A stretch of 64,000 nt of DNA from Arthrobacter echini (GTDB taxonomy: Bacteria > Actinomycetota > Actinomycetes > Actinomycetales > Micrococcaceae), in the NCBI RefSeq assembly GCF_008107445.1, contig NZ_VSLD01000001.1, positions 806,001-870,000 on the forward strand. The letters are read 5' to 3'. Position numbers and translations under genes: made by a program. The notes beneath the pieces are model-generated. The model had not been told where the DNA came from, ran no database searches, and saw only the letters and a list, made by a program, of their open reading frames with translations. This document shows, piece after piece, positions 25,263 through 34,353 of the stretch (the stretch's first letter is position 1; each line of letters opens with the position of its first letter).

Positions 25263-26281
25263 GGGACTGTCAGAAAAACGGTGTGTGAGAGTCTGGCCTG
25301 ATCCGAGAGGAGATGGCCGTGAACGACTTCACGACCGAAGTATCAGAGGCGATGATCGATCCTGTGACGGAAGAGATCATTAATCAGAAGGACCCTGCCG
25401 AACGGCTGCTGGCCCAGGCCAAGGCACAGGGCGTGAGCCTTGTCGGTCCGGGTGGCTTGCTGAGTCAGCTGACGAAGAGCGTGCTGGAGACCGCGCTGGA
25501 GGCGGAGCTGACCGAGCATCTCGGGCACGACCACGGGCAGACGCCCATTGCGGCGAACATGCGCAACGGGACGAGATCGAAAACGGTGTTGACGGAGATC
25601 GGCCCGGTCGAGATCGAAGTGCCCAGGGACCGCGACGGATCCTTAGAGCCGGTCATCGTGCCCAAACGGAAGCGTCGTCTGGATGGCATTGATGAGATCG
25701 TGCTCTCGCTGTCCGCCCGCGGACTGACCACGGGAGAAGTAGCGGCGCATTTCGAGGAGGTCTACGGCGCCAGGGTCTCCAAGGACACCATCTCGAGGAT
25801 CACCTCAGAAGGTCGCAGGTGAGCTGGCCGAGTGGTCTTCTCGTCCGCTGGACCCGCTCTACCCTGTGCTCTTCGTGGACGCGATCGTCGTGAAAGTCCG
25901 GGACGGGCAGGTACGGAACACACCGTTCTACGTCGTCATGGGCGTCACCGTGAATGGGGAGCGTGACATTCTGGGGATCTGGGCCGGCGACGGGGGTGAA
26001 GGTGCCCGGTTCTGGTTGAGGTCTTCTCCGAGCTAAAGAACCGCGGCGTCGAGGACGTGCTCATCGCTGTCTGCGACTGGCTCAAAGGGCTGCCGGAGGC
26101 GATCAACACGACGTGGGAGCGCACGGTGGTGCAGCAGTGCGTCGTGCATCTGATCCGCAACAGCTTCCGCTACGCCGGCCGGCGGCACCGCGACGGGATC
26201 GTCAGGGCCCTCAAACCGGTCTATACGGCCCCGTCCGAAGCCGCCGCGAAGGACCGGTTTCAGGTGTTCGCTGCGGAGTGT
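25263..26281 (+). mobile_element. IS256-family element, copy 1 (right end missing)
   Basis: The left inverted repeat begins GGGACTGTCAGAAAAACGG at 25263 and matches the left end of copy 3 (32397). Similarity to copy 3 continues to about 26281, after which unrelated sequence follows, so about 360 bp including the right end are lost. Same orientation as copy 3. Confidence 0.8.
25313..26281 (+). pseudogene. IS256 transposase, two frameshifts and 3' truncation
   Basis: Mutator-type DDE transposase. The first 163 residues agree closely with copy 3. An extra base near 25803 shifts the frame after SKDTISRIT, giving an early stop. A lost base near 26015 (TTGAGG against TTGCAGG in copy 3) shifts it again. 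The remaining RGVEDVLIAVCD to KDRFQVFAAE then ends at the truncation. The catalytic Asp residues lie in different frames and the final Glu is absent, so the protein cannot be functional. Confidence 0.85.
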
Positions 26282-26321
26282 GTCAATGCCGACTGAAAAG
26301 TGACCCTTTTTCGCTGATTGA
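26282..26321. other. Possible IS21-type terminal sequence remnant
   Basis: TGTCAATGCCGACTGAAAAG and the following GTGACCC resemble ends of actinobacterial IS21-family elements from memory. Only 40 bases remain between IS256 copy 1 and copy 2. Confidence 0.25.
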
Positions 26322-27654
26322 GGAACTGTCCTGAATTCGGTGTTTCTGGCCTGACACGTCGGGCGTGAGTCTGGCGGGGAAGGTGCCGTGATGACGACAC
26401 TGGATGCTGTGAAGAGAAACAAGCCGGAGTCCTCTGCGGAGGAGCTAGCTGCTAAGGAACTGGTCCGGATGGCGGCCGAGCGGGGCCTGTCCCTGACCGG
26501 TCCCGATGGGCTGTTAAAGCAGTTCACGAAAACGGTCCTCGAGACGGCGCTGAACGAGGAAATGACCGAGCATGTCGGTCATGACAAACACCATGCTGAA
26601 CCCGATCGTGGGACCTCGAACGTCCGGAACGGGTCCCGGTCGAAAACGGTCCTGACCGAGCCGCCTCACCGGCGTCGATGAGATGGTCCTGTCCCTCTAT
26701 GCCCACGAGCTGACGACCGGGGAGATCAGTGCGCACTTCGCGCAGATCTATGGAGCGCAGGTCTCAAAGGAGACGATCTCGAGGATCACCGACAAGGTAT
26801 CCGAGGAGATGGCGAGCTGGGCGAATCGTCCTCTCGATAGCGTCTACGCAGCGATCTTCATCGTCCCCCACTTCGTGGGAGGTGCCCCCATCGATCGTGG
26901 TCAAGATCCGCGACGGTCAATATCGCGAACCGACCCATCTATGCCGCGATCGGGGTCTCCCTGGAGGGCGAGAAGGACGTGCTGGGCTTGTGGGCTGGGA
27001 CCGGTGGTGAGGGGGTGAAGTTCTGGATGGGCGTCCTGACTGACATCAAAAACCGCGGTGTTCAGGACACGTTCTTCCTCGTCTGCGATGGCCTCAAAGG
27101 TCTGCCGGACGTCGTGTCGAACGTGTGGCCCCTCACCGCCGTTCAAACCTGCATCATCCATTTGATCCGCAACACGTTCCGGCTCGCGTCGAAGAAGGAC
27201 TGGGACGCCCTCAAGAAAGACGTCCGCCCGATCGACACGGCCCCGAACGCGGCCGCAGCAAAAATGGCACTGGAGGAGCTCAAGGAGAAATGGGGCCGGC
27301 AGTACGGGGCGATCATCCGGTTGTGGGAGAACGCGTGGGAAGAGTTCGCACCCTTCCTCTCCTACGACGTTGAGATCCGTACCGTGATCTGCTCCACGAA
27401 CGCGATCGAGTCCCTCAACGCGCGCTACCGGCGGGCCGTGAGAGCCAGGGGACACTTTCCAACCGAGGCCGCCGCGCTCAAGTGCCTCTACCTGGTGACC
27501 CGGTCCCTTGACCCGACAGGTGCGGGCAGGACACGCTGGACAGTGCGGTGGAAGCCGGCCTTGAACGCGTTCGCGATCACCTTCGCCGACCGCTAGCCAG
27601 CAGCCGAAACCTACTAACCAAAAATGCCGGAAACACCGAAAACGTTACAGACCC
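26322..27654 (+). mobile_element. IS256-family element, copy 2 (different subtype)
   Basis: 29-bp imperfect inverted repeats bound it: left GGAACTGTCCTGAATTCGG onward at 26322-26350, right at 27626-27654 (reads GGGTCTGTAACGTTTTCGG on the minus strand). Both share TTCGGTGTTTC. No target duplication is evident in the flanks (GATTGA against TAGCTA). Sequence differs clearly from copies 1 and 3. Confidence 0.8.
26388..27596 (+). pseudogene. IS256 transposase, internally deleted and frameshifted
   Basis: Three pieces of one Mutator-type transposase. Residues up to KTVLTE end at 26681, where about 80-90 bp of the usual sequence (the PRDR-x-G region) are missing. A second piece runs VDEMVLSLYAHELTTGEIS to YAAIFI, where extra bases near 26870 containing a small CCCAC/GTGGG hairpin replace the first catalytic Asp segment. 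From about 26905 the frame resumes with GEKDVLGLWAGTGGEG to LNAFAITFADR, including the NAIESLNARYRR Glu motif. Not functional. Confidence 0.85.
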
Positions 27655-27730
27655 TAGCTAGTTGGTTTGCTGAATCCAGTTTGCCCAGTATGCCGACAGT
27701 TTTCTGCGACACTGACCAGCATCAATACCG

Positions 27731-27784
27731 CCCCCTTTTGGCCTTGCCACTAAGGGAAATCTGAGGAGCGAGGCCAAAAGGGGG
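27731..27784. terminator. 14-bp perfect inverted repeat
   Basis: CCCCCTTTTGGCCT (27731-27744) and AGGCCAAAAGGGGG (27771-27784) with a 26-base loop. It lies 67 bases beyond the stop of the GMC gene on the minus strand and may act as its terminator. It could also be an end of a lost mobile element. Confidence 0.5.
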
Positions 27785-27850
27785 TACTACCTGCTTCTGC
27801 TGCCGGTCAGCGTTCGCCTGCCAGTGTGCAGCTGACACCTGCTCGCTAGG

Positions 27851-29440
27851 TCAAGTTGTCACCGAAGCGGTTGTAGTTCCGGTAGCTTCCCCTTGGGCGC
27901 CCGGTGTGGAGTTGACGAGAACTGCGGCGGCGCGTTCGGCGATCATGATGGTCGGCGCGTTGGTGTTGCCCGTGGGCACGAGCGGCATGATGGACGCGTC
28001 GGCGATCCGCACTCCGTCGAGGCCGTGTACCCGAAAATTCTGGGGGTCGACGACGGCCAGTTCATCCTGGCCCATTCTGCACGTACCAACCTGGTGGTGG
28101 TAGGTCACGACAGACTCGCGCACGTATGTTTCCAGGTCCTCATCCGCGATCGACGGACCGGGGTAAACCTCTTCAACACCCCAGGGGGTGAGTGCCGCGG
28201 TCCGGCCGATCTCCCTGCACTGCTTCACCGAAGCGACAAGTGCGTCGATGTCGGCCTGCTCAGTCAGGGCGCCGAGATCGATGCGGATGGGGTCCTCGGG
28301 GTTCGGGCCACTGAGCGTGACTTCTCCGCGGCTTTGCGGCCGCACGAGTCCGCCGAGCATCGAGAAACCGCCGTCAGCCCCGCTCATCGGGCCTTGCGCA
28401 TAGCCTTCCGAGTACATGGGTACGGAGAAGAAGATCGGCTGGGTGTCGGCCACAGGCAGTTCGGGGTGGCTTTTCCAGAACAAGTGCACCTCGGCGGGGG
28501 CTACGTCACCGACCGGCACTGGTTCCGTTGTTGAGAAGATGACTGGTGACAGCAGGTGGTCCTGTAGGTTCTTGCCGACTCCTGGCAGATCATGCACTGG
28601 CTCGATGCCTGCCTGCCTTAGCTCCGCAGCGGGGCCGATCCCGGAGCGCAGCAGAAGCTCGGCTGAATTAAGTGCTCCAGCGCAGAGGATCGTTTCACCG
28701 GCGCGCACTGTCCTGGTTTCACCGTCCTGCTCGAACTCGATGCCTGCCACTGTTCCGTCCTCGACGATCAGCCGACGTACGTGGGCCCCCGTGAGCAGAG
28801 TCAGGTTCGAGTTGTCGACGACAGGTCGCAGGTAGGCGTGCCAGGTGTTGAATCGCTTACCGTCACGGACGTTGAGTTGCATGCGAGAGACACCCTCGAC
28901 GTCGCCCGAGTTGTAGTCCTCGTTGAGTTTGACGCCGACTTCCACGGCTCCTTCGAGCATCGCCTCCTGGAGGGGGTTGCGGCTGAAGTTCTGGACCACG
29001 TCCAGCAACCCCGCCTCCCCACGCGTGTCCGAGGCGCCGCCGTCATAGTTCTCGATCGCTTTGAACACGGGAAGGACATCTTTCCACCCCCAGCCGGGGC
29101 ATCCGGCTTCGGCCCAGCCGTCGTAGTCCGACCGGTCGCCTCGGACCCAGATGGTGGCGTTCAGCGCGTGGGACCCGCCCATGACCTTGCCACGGGGCAG
29201 GTGGATCCGCCGGCCGGCACATCCGGATTGTTCGGTGGTGAAGTAGTCCCAGTCCTGTGGGCTGTGCCAGAGGGCCCCAAGGTTGTAGAGGTGCTCGATG
29301 TTCGGGTTGATGTCCTGATCGCCTGCTTCGAGGACGGCAACCCGCTTGCCGGCGTCCACGAGCCGGCGGGCGATGACGTTGCCGGAAGATCCGGCGCCGA
29401 CGACGATGTAGTCGAAATCCTGATGTGTCTGAGGTGTCAT
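27851..29440 (-). CDS. GMC-family FAD alcohol/choline-type oxidoreductase
   Basis: A 529-residue GMC oxidoreductase. The FAD-binding loop is [17 protein letters not shown] (residues 11-27) and VLEAG. The family signatures [26 protein letters not shown] and [16 protein letters not shown] follow. The C-terminal catalytic part has [14 protein letters not shown] (His) and [17 protein letters not shown] (Asn). It oxidises primary alcohols to aldehydes; the substrate may be choline, an aliphatic alcohol or a polyol. It lies 53 bases downstream of an aldehyde dehydrogenase, so the pair would convert alcohol to acid. Both genes appear intact despite lying among damaged IS elements. Confidence 0.92.
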   Translation of the reverse strand: MTPQTHQDFDYIVVGAGSSGNVIARRLVDAGKRVAVLEAGDQDINPNIEHLYNLGALWHSPQDWDYFTTEQSGCAGRRIHLPRGKVMGGSHALNATIWVRGDRSDYDGWAEAGCPGWGWKDVLPVFKAIENYDGGASDTRGEAGLLDVVQNFSRNPLQEAMLEGAVEVGVKLNEDYNSGDVEGVSRMQLNVRDGKRFNTWHAYLRPVVDNSNLTLLTGAHVRRLIVEDGTVAGIEFEQDGETRTVRAGETILCAGALNSAELLLRSGIGPAAELRQAGIEPVHDLPGVGKNLQDHLLSPVIFSTTEPVPVGDVAPAEVHLFWKSHPELPVADTQPIFFSVPMYSEGYAQGPMSGADGGFSMLGGLVRPQSRGEVTLSGPNPEDPIRIDLGALTEQADIDALVASVKQCREIGRTAALTPWGVEEVYPGPSIADEDLETYVRESVVTYHHQVGTCRMGQDELAVVDPQNFRVHGLDGVRIADASIMPLVPTGNTNAPTIMIAERAAAVLVNSTPGAQGEATGTTTASVTT

Positions 29441-29493
29441 GGCTGGCTTTCGGTTTGATTGGCGCTGCTTTTGCGGGAGGACGGAGGACGGAG

Positions 29494-30927
29494 TCAGCCG
29501 CTGATGACCTGCGGGGACCCAAGGCCTTTAAGGCCTTCAATGCCGAATTCCAGGCCGTAGCCGGACTGCTTGGCGCCACCGAAGGGCATGCGGGGATCGA
29601 CGGCCCCATGCTTGTTGATCCACACGGTTCCCGCCTCAATGCGCGCTGCCACTTCTCGTGCCTGCGCCGGATCCGCGGACCAGACAGACGCGCCCAGGCC
29701 GACATCGAGTGCGTTTGCCATAGCGATGGCCTCATCGACATTGGAGTACTTGATGATGGGAAGCGCCGGCCCGAATTGCTCCTCGGTCACCAACGGGTTG
29801 TTATTGTCGATGTCCGCGATGAGGGTGGTCGGGTAGAAGTAACCTGGTTGATCCGCTCGCGGGTTGGCCCCGACGACGACCCGGGCTCCTGCGTCCGTGG
29901 CAGCCCGCACGAGGTTGGCGACGATGTCATATTGAGCTTTGTTCTGCAGGGGTCCCAGGACATTGTTTTCATCCAGGCCCACCCCCATGGGCATTGCTTC
30001 GGCGACGCCGGCCAGGGCTACAACAACATCCTCGTAGATGTTCTCGTGGACGTAGAGCCGCTTCAGTGCCGCGCATGTTTGCCCAGTATTGATGAACGCC
30101 CCCCAAAAGAGGTCCTCGGCGATCGCTTTCGGGTCGGCATCAGGTAGTACGATCCCCGCATCATTGCCGCCCAATTCAAGCGTCAGGCGCTTCACCGTGT
30201 CTGCGCTGGAGCGGATGATGGCCTTTCCGGTAGCGGTGGAGCCGGTGAACATGATCTTGTCGACATGAGGATGGGAAGCGAGGGCTTCGCCGACTTCCCG
30301 GCCACCGGATACGACGTGGAGCACATCTGCCGGCATCGCCGTATTCAGGACGTGGGCAAGAGCGAGAACAGATAACGGGGTGTATTCGGAAGGCTTCATC
30401 ACCACCGTGTTGCCCATGCGCAGGGCAGGAGCCAACTGCCAGACGCTGATCATCATCGGCCAGTTCCATGGACCGATCGCGCCTACTACGCCGAGCGGGC
30501 GGTAATGAAGCTCGGCGAGCCCGCCCTCGTCGTCGACGAGCACCTCAGGTTCCAATTCGAACGAGGCGGTGGCGCGCAACCACGCGGCGCAGGCGCCGAC
30601 TTCGAAACGGGCGTTCGGCCCATTCAAGGGCTTGCCCTGCTCGCGGGACAGGAGCACCGCCAATGGCTCGGCATGAGCTTCGACGGCATCAGCGGCAAGG
30701 TTCAGGTAGTGAGAGCGCTGGGAGTGAGTCAGTGCCCCCCATCCGGGCTGAACCGCTCGCGCAGCGGCCACCGCTGCGTCGAGGTCCGCGGCAGTGTGCT
30801 CGGGGGCCCTGCCAACGACCTCCCCTGTAGCCGGATCCTCGATCTCCCTACCACCCTCCAGCGGTCGGACGGCGGCGAGTAGGTCCTCTACGGTTGTGAT
30901 GGCACTTCGCGTGGTTTCGGTGGTCAT
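29494..30927 (-). CDS. NAD(P)-dependent aldehyde dehydrogenase
   Basis: A 477-residue ALDH-superfamily protein. Motifs are GVVGAIGPWNWPMM (catalytic Asn of the oxyanion hole), KPSEYTPL (cofactor Lys), FTGSTATGK (Rossmann), LELGGND (general-base Glu), INTGQTCAALKR (nucleophile Cys) and EEQFGPALP (cofactor Glu). ATG 30927 is chosen for the GGAGA site 5 bases upstream; ATG 30939 and 30948 are in frame. It is first gene of the operon with the GMC oxidoreductase and divergent from an AraC-type regulator. Likely substrate is the aldehyde made by the GMC enzyme. Confidence 0.92.
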   Translation of the reverse strand: MTTETTRSAITTVEDLLAAVRPLEGGREIEDPATGEVVGRAPEHTAADLDAAVAAARAVQPGWGALTHSQRSHYLNLAADAVEAHAEPLAVLLSREQGKPLNGPNARFEVGACAAWLRATASFELEPEVLVDDEGGLAELHYRPLGVVGAIGPWNWPMMISVWQLAPALRMGNTVVMKPSEYTPLSVLALAHVLNTAMPADVLHVVSGGREVGEALASHPHVDKIMFTGSTATGKAIIRSSADTVKRLTLELGGNDAGIVLPDADPKAIAEDLFWGAFINTGQTCAALKRLYVHENIYEDVVVALAGVAEAMPMGVGLDENNVLGPLQNKAQYDIVANLVRAATDAGARVVVGANPRADQPGYFYPTTLIADIDNNNPLVTEEQFGPALPIIKYSNVDEAIAMANALDVGLGASVWSADPAQAREVAARIEAGTVWINKHGAVDPRMPFGGAKQSGYGLEFGIEGLKGLGSPQVISG

Positions 30928-31117
30928 GGCGTTCTCCATGTTCGTCAATGAAATGTGGAGCTGAATGAGGCGGTTGGCACTGCACAGCAGGACGTGGAGC
31001 TAAGAGCCCCGTTGCACAATTCCCTGACCACTAGACAGGGATGAATCCTGGTCGCTGCTGATTTGCTTAGCACCAGGGCAGAGCCCAGCATCGCGGGGTA
31101 ATCAGGAAGAAGTCCGG

Positions 31118-31133
31118 GACCACATATGTGGTC
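31118..31133. promoter_or_regulatory. 16-bp perfect palindrome in the ALDH-AraC divergent region
   Basis: GACCACATATGTGGTC, perfectly self-complementary, sits near the middle of the 409-bp region between the divergent ALDH and regulator genes (30928-31336). A symmetric site suits a dimeric repressor better than a typical AraC direct repeat. The rest of the region shows no gene. Confidence 0.45.
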
Positions 31134-31336
31134 TGGTCGACCCACTCGTGACCCGCCCAAGCTTCCCTCCTCGAAAACAGCTGACTTCTGTCCTCACCAG
31201 TGTTCTCGCTCAACCGGAACTATCCCTTGGCTTCACATGCACACCCGTTGTCATTACGCGCACAGTTGTGTCCTGCGTCACTGATCCCCAGCTAGGCGTG
31301 GTTGACTAGCACCGGAGTTTCACAGGGAGGTGAGCC

Positions 31337-32356
31337 GTGGCTGGAGGAAACGTTCTCGCGCTGCCCGACATCCACGACGGGGCGGGTCTTACCTGCAGTG
31401 AGAAGTTCGACGCGTGGAGAGATGCGGTGAACACCGCCTTCGTTCCTCTTGAGGCATCGACCGTGCACACCGCCGCCTTCGATGGTCATCTCATCAGCCA
31501 GAATCTGGGGGACATTCAGCTCTGTGAAGTTGCCGGTTCCCCCCTGCAGGTCAGCCGCACGACCAGGATGATCGCCCAAAGTGACCCGAATATGATCAAA
31601 CTCGGGTTGCAACTGCGCGGTTACTGCCTCGTCGCCCAAGACGGCCGTGAAGCCGCACTAACGCCCGGCGACTTCGCCGTGTATGACACCAGCAGACCCT
31701 ACGACCTCTACTTCGATGATTCCTTCCGAATGCTAGTTCTCATGTTTCCGGCTTCCAGTCTTGACCTGAGCCGCGACGCCCTCCAGAAAGTCACCGCCGC
31801 CCGCATTTCCGGACGCAAAGGCCTCGGCGCGATGACATCGGCTCTGTTGACCTCCATGGACCAGGAGCTCAATACCGGCGGAGCTCCCTATAATTTCGCG
31901 GCGTCTGAAGCACTTCTAGGTCTCATCTCAGCAACCATCGCTCACACCATTGAACCCACTACTTCGCCGACAGCAAACCGCGAGGTGCTCTTCGAGCACG
32001 TCAAGCAATTCATTCTGAATCACCTCACCGACCCCTCCCTCACCGTCGAATCGATAGCCGAGGATAATAACGTTTCGGTCCGGTTCCTACAGAGACTGTT
32101 CGCAGACCATGACGAAACAGTCAGCGGATGGATTCGCCACCAGCGCCTGCACCAATGCCGCCGAGAACTGGCCAACCCCCTGCTCCGCGGACGAACGGTC
32201 TCGGCCGTCGCCGCTCACTGGGGTTTCGGTGACGCGGCGAACTTCACCCGCACCTTCAAAAGCGCATTCGGTTACACTCCCACCGAGTTCCGCTACTCCT
32301 ACCAACCCGCCGGCCAGGTCAACGGCCTCACCGCCCGCCCGCTGGCTACAGAATGA
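31337..32356 (+). CDS. AraC-family regulator with AraC-binding-like N-terminal domain
   Basis: A 339-residue regulator. The N-terminal domain (CSEKFDAWRDAVNTAFVPL, later LTPGDFAVYDTSRPYDLYFDDSF) resembles the AraC-binding-like domain of NphR/FeaR-type activators. Two helix-turn-helix motifs form the C-terminal domain: LTVESIAEDNNVSVRFLQRLF and VSAVAAHWGFGDAANFTRTFKSAFGYTP. GTG 31337 follows GGGAGGTGA. FeaR- and NphR-type proteins activate aldehyde or phenol oxidation genes, so this protein probably activates the divergent ALDH-GMC operon. It ends 40 bases before IS256 copy 3. Confidence 0.9.
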   Translation: MAGGNVLALPDIHDGAGLTCSEKFDAWRDAVNTAFVPLEASTVHTAAFDGHLISQNLGDIQLCEVAGSPLQVSRTTRMIAQSDPNMIKLGLQLRGYCLVAQDGREAALTPGDFAVYDTSRPYDLYFDDSFRMLVLMFPASSLDLSRDALQKVTAARISGRKGLGAMTSALLTSMDQELNTGGAPYNFAASEALLGLISATIAHTIEPTTSPTANREVLFEHVKQFILNHLTDPSLTVESIAEDNNVSVRFLQRLFADHDETVSGWIRHQRLHQCRRELANPLLRGRTVSAVAAHWGFGDAANFTRTFKSAFGYTPTEFRYSYQPAGQVNGLTARPLATE

Positions 32357-32396
32357 AGCATCGGTCGGAGCTCGTTTGCACCTTGCTGTTCAAAGA

Positions 32397-33776
32397 GGGA
32401 CTGTAAGAAAAACGGTGTGTGAGGGTCCGGCCTGATCCGAAAGGAGATGGCCGTGAACGACTTCACGACCGAAGCAACAGAGACGATGATCGATCCTGTG
32501 ACAGGAGAAATCATCGACCGGAAGGAAATCGCCGAGCAGCTACTCGCCCAAGCTAAGGCACAGGGTGTGAGCTTAATCGGGCCCGGCGGGCTGTTGAACC
32601 AGCTCACGAAGAACGTCCTCGAGACAGCGCTCGAGGCGGAGCTGACCGAGCACCTCGGACACGAGCACGGCGGGACGCCGATCGCGGCAAACATGCGCAA
32701 CGGGACGCGGCCGAAAACCGTGTTGACCGAGATCGGTCCGGTCGAGATTGAAGTCCCGCGGGACCGTGACGGATCGTTCGAACCGGTCATCGTGCCCAAA
32801 CGGAAGCGGCGCCTGGACGGCATCGATGAGATCGTCCTCTCCCTGTCCGCCCGCGGGCTGACCACGGGTGAGATCGCGGCGCACTTCGAAGAGGTCTATG
32901 GGGCGAGGGTCTCGAAGGACACGATCTCGAGGATCACGGAGAAGGTCGCCGGTGAGCTGGCCGAGTGGTCCGCCCGGCCGCTGGACCCGCTCTACCCGGT
33001 CCTGTTCGTGGACGCGATTGTGGTGAAAGTCCGCGACGGGCAGGTACGGAACACTCCGTTCTACGTGGTCATGGGCGTCACCACGAATGGGGAACGGGAC
33101 ATCCTCGGGATCTGGGCCGGCGACGGAGGCGAAGGTGCGAGGTTCTGGTTGCAGGTCTTCTCCGAGCTGAAGAACCGCGGCGTCGAAGACGTCCTCAGCG
33201 CCGTCTGCGACGGACTCAAGGGCCTGCCGGAGGCGATCACGACGACGTGGCAGCGAACGGTCGTGCAGCAATGCGTCGTGCACCTGATCCGCAACAGCTT
33301 CCGTTACGCCGGTCGCCAGCACCGCGACGGCATCGTGAAAGCCCTTAAGCCTGTTTACACGGCTCCGTCCGAGGCTGCGGCGAAGGACCGGTTCGAGGAG
33401 TTTGCCGCGGAGTGGGGTGCCAAGTATCCGGCGATCGTGAAGCTCTGGGAATCCGCGTGGGCGGAATTCGTGCCGTTCCTCGAATACGACGTGGAGATTC
33501 GCTTAGGTGATCTGCACGACGAACGCGATCGAGTCGATCAACGCCCGCTACCGGCGGGCCGTCAGAGCCAGGGGCCACTTCCCGAACGAGCAGGCAGCGC
33601 TGAAGTGTTTGTATCTCGTGACCCGGTCTCTTGACCCGACCGGCGGCGGCAGAGCACGCTGGGTCATCAGGTGGAAGCTGGCGCTAAACGCCTTCGCGAT
33701 CACCTTCGCGAACCGGTTCGAACGAACCAACCACTAATGAAACGCCGGACCCACACACCGTTTATCGGACAGACCC
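32397..33776 (+). mobile_element. IS256-family element, copy 3 (full length)
   Basis: About 1380 bp with imperfect inverted repeats of about 27 bp: left GGGACTGTAAGAAAAACGG from 32397, right end at 33776 reading GGGTCTGTCCGATAAACGG on the minus strand. No target duplication is seen (flanks TTCAAAGA and CGCTCTTC), so one flank has probably been rearranged. It has truncated the neighbouring minus-strand gene at 33777. Confidence 0.85.
32447..33737 (+). pseudogene. IS256 transposase with one frameshift before the catalytic Glu
   Basis: Mutator-type DDE transposase, complete apart from one shift. Frame 1 runs from ATG 32447 (or GTG 32453, better spaced from AAGGAG) through LFVDAIVVKVRDG (first Asp) and AVCDGLKGLPEA (second Asp) to DVEIR near 33500. 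There one extra base in CGCTTAGGTG moves VICTTNAIESINARYRR, which has the catalytic Glu, into another frame that continues to the stop at 33737. No slippery heptamer is present and IS256 elements do not normally use frameshifting, so the copy is presumably dead. A single reversion would repair it. Confidence 0.85.
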
Positions 33777-34170
33777 CGCTCTTCAGGGCGGTGAAGGGGG
33801 GTGTGCTTATGAGCCAGTGCAGTGCGTCGTCGTAGGAGGAGAAGTACTTGGCGTGGGTGGGGGAGCGGAGGAAAAAAGCAGCAAGGACTTTGTCCATGAG
33901 GGTTGAGCCAATGACCGCTACGGGTGTGGGGTGGGTGTAGAGGCTCAGCTTTTCCCGGACGGTGAGACTGACACCGGTAATGGCTCCCATATGGATGAGG
34001 ACCGGCTTTTTCTCCCACCCGTTGATCGCCCGTAGGGCGGTGCGGAAGCTCACCAAACCTGCTTCATCGACGTAGAGGCCGTCGTCCAGGTGGGCTTCGA
34101 TCAGGTGATTATGGTTTTGCATGACGAAGCCGCCATCATCACCGGATGATGCCGGATCCACCGGGCGCAT
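33777..34170 (-). pseudogene. STAS/DUF7793-like protein truncated by IS256
   Basis: ATG 34170 has AAGGGG upstream. About 130 residues remain: YVDEAGLVSFRTALRAIN, PVLIHMGAITGVSLTVREKL, then PVAVIGSTLMDKVLAAFFLRS and YFSSYDDALHWLIS. The order of strands and the closing Ala-x-x-Trp-Leu helix resemble small STAS-like (DUF7793) proteins of actinobacteria, a tentative match. Reading passes into the IS256 right end at 33776, so the natural C-terminus has been replaced. The family's function is unknown. Confidence 0.55.
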
Positions 34171-34241
34171 CAAAGCCCCTTTGAGGCTGTGGGTGTCATT
34201 GGCCGAGCATAACCGCGGTTGGGCCCGCCGTCCTTAGAAAG

Positions 34242-34262
34242 TGTGGTTGTCCTGCTACCACA
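34242..34262. other. Small dyad between the truncated gene and the recombinase
   Basis: TGTGGT (34242-34247) and ACCACA (34257-34262), 9-base spacer; a further TGTGGTGGTAG lies at about 34313. It could be part of a recombination site or terminator; weak. Confidence 0.25.
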
Positions 34263-34353
34263 TAGATTACGTCGTGATCCGGTCCACCTCGGACGGCCTC
34301 CTATAAGAAAGACTGTGGTGGTAGAAAATTTGCAGGGTGGTGTCCATGGTGTG

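Noticed and set aside
33490-33520. Programmed frameshift joining the two parts of IS256 copy 3 transposase
   Set aside because: No slippery A- or T-run or downstream signal is visible, and IS256-family transposases are normally encoded in one frame.
32389-33784. Target-site duplication around IS256 copy 3 or around the copy 1 to copy 3 unit
   Set aside because: Compared 8-9 bases on each side (TTCAAAGA, CACGGCTT against CGCTCTTC); none match.
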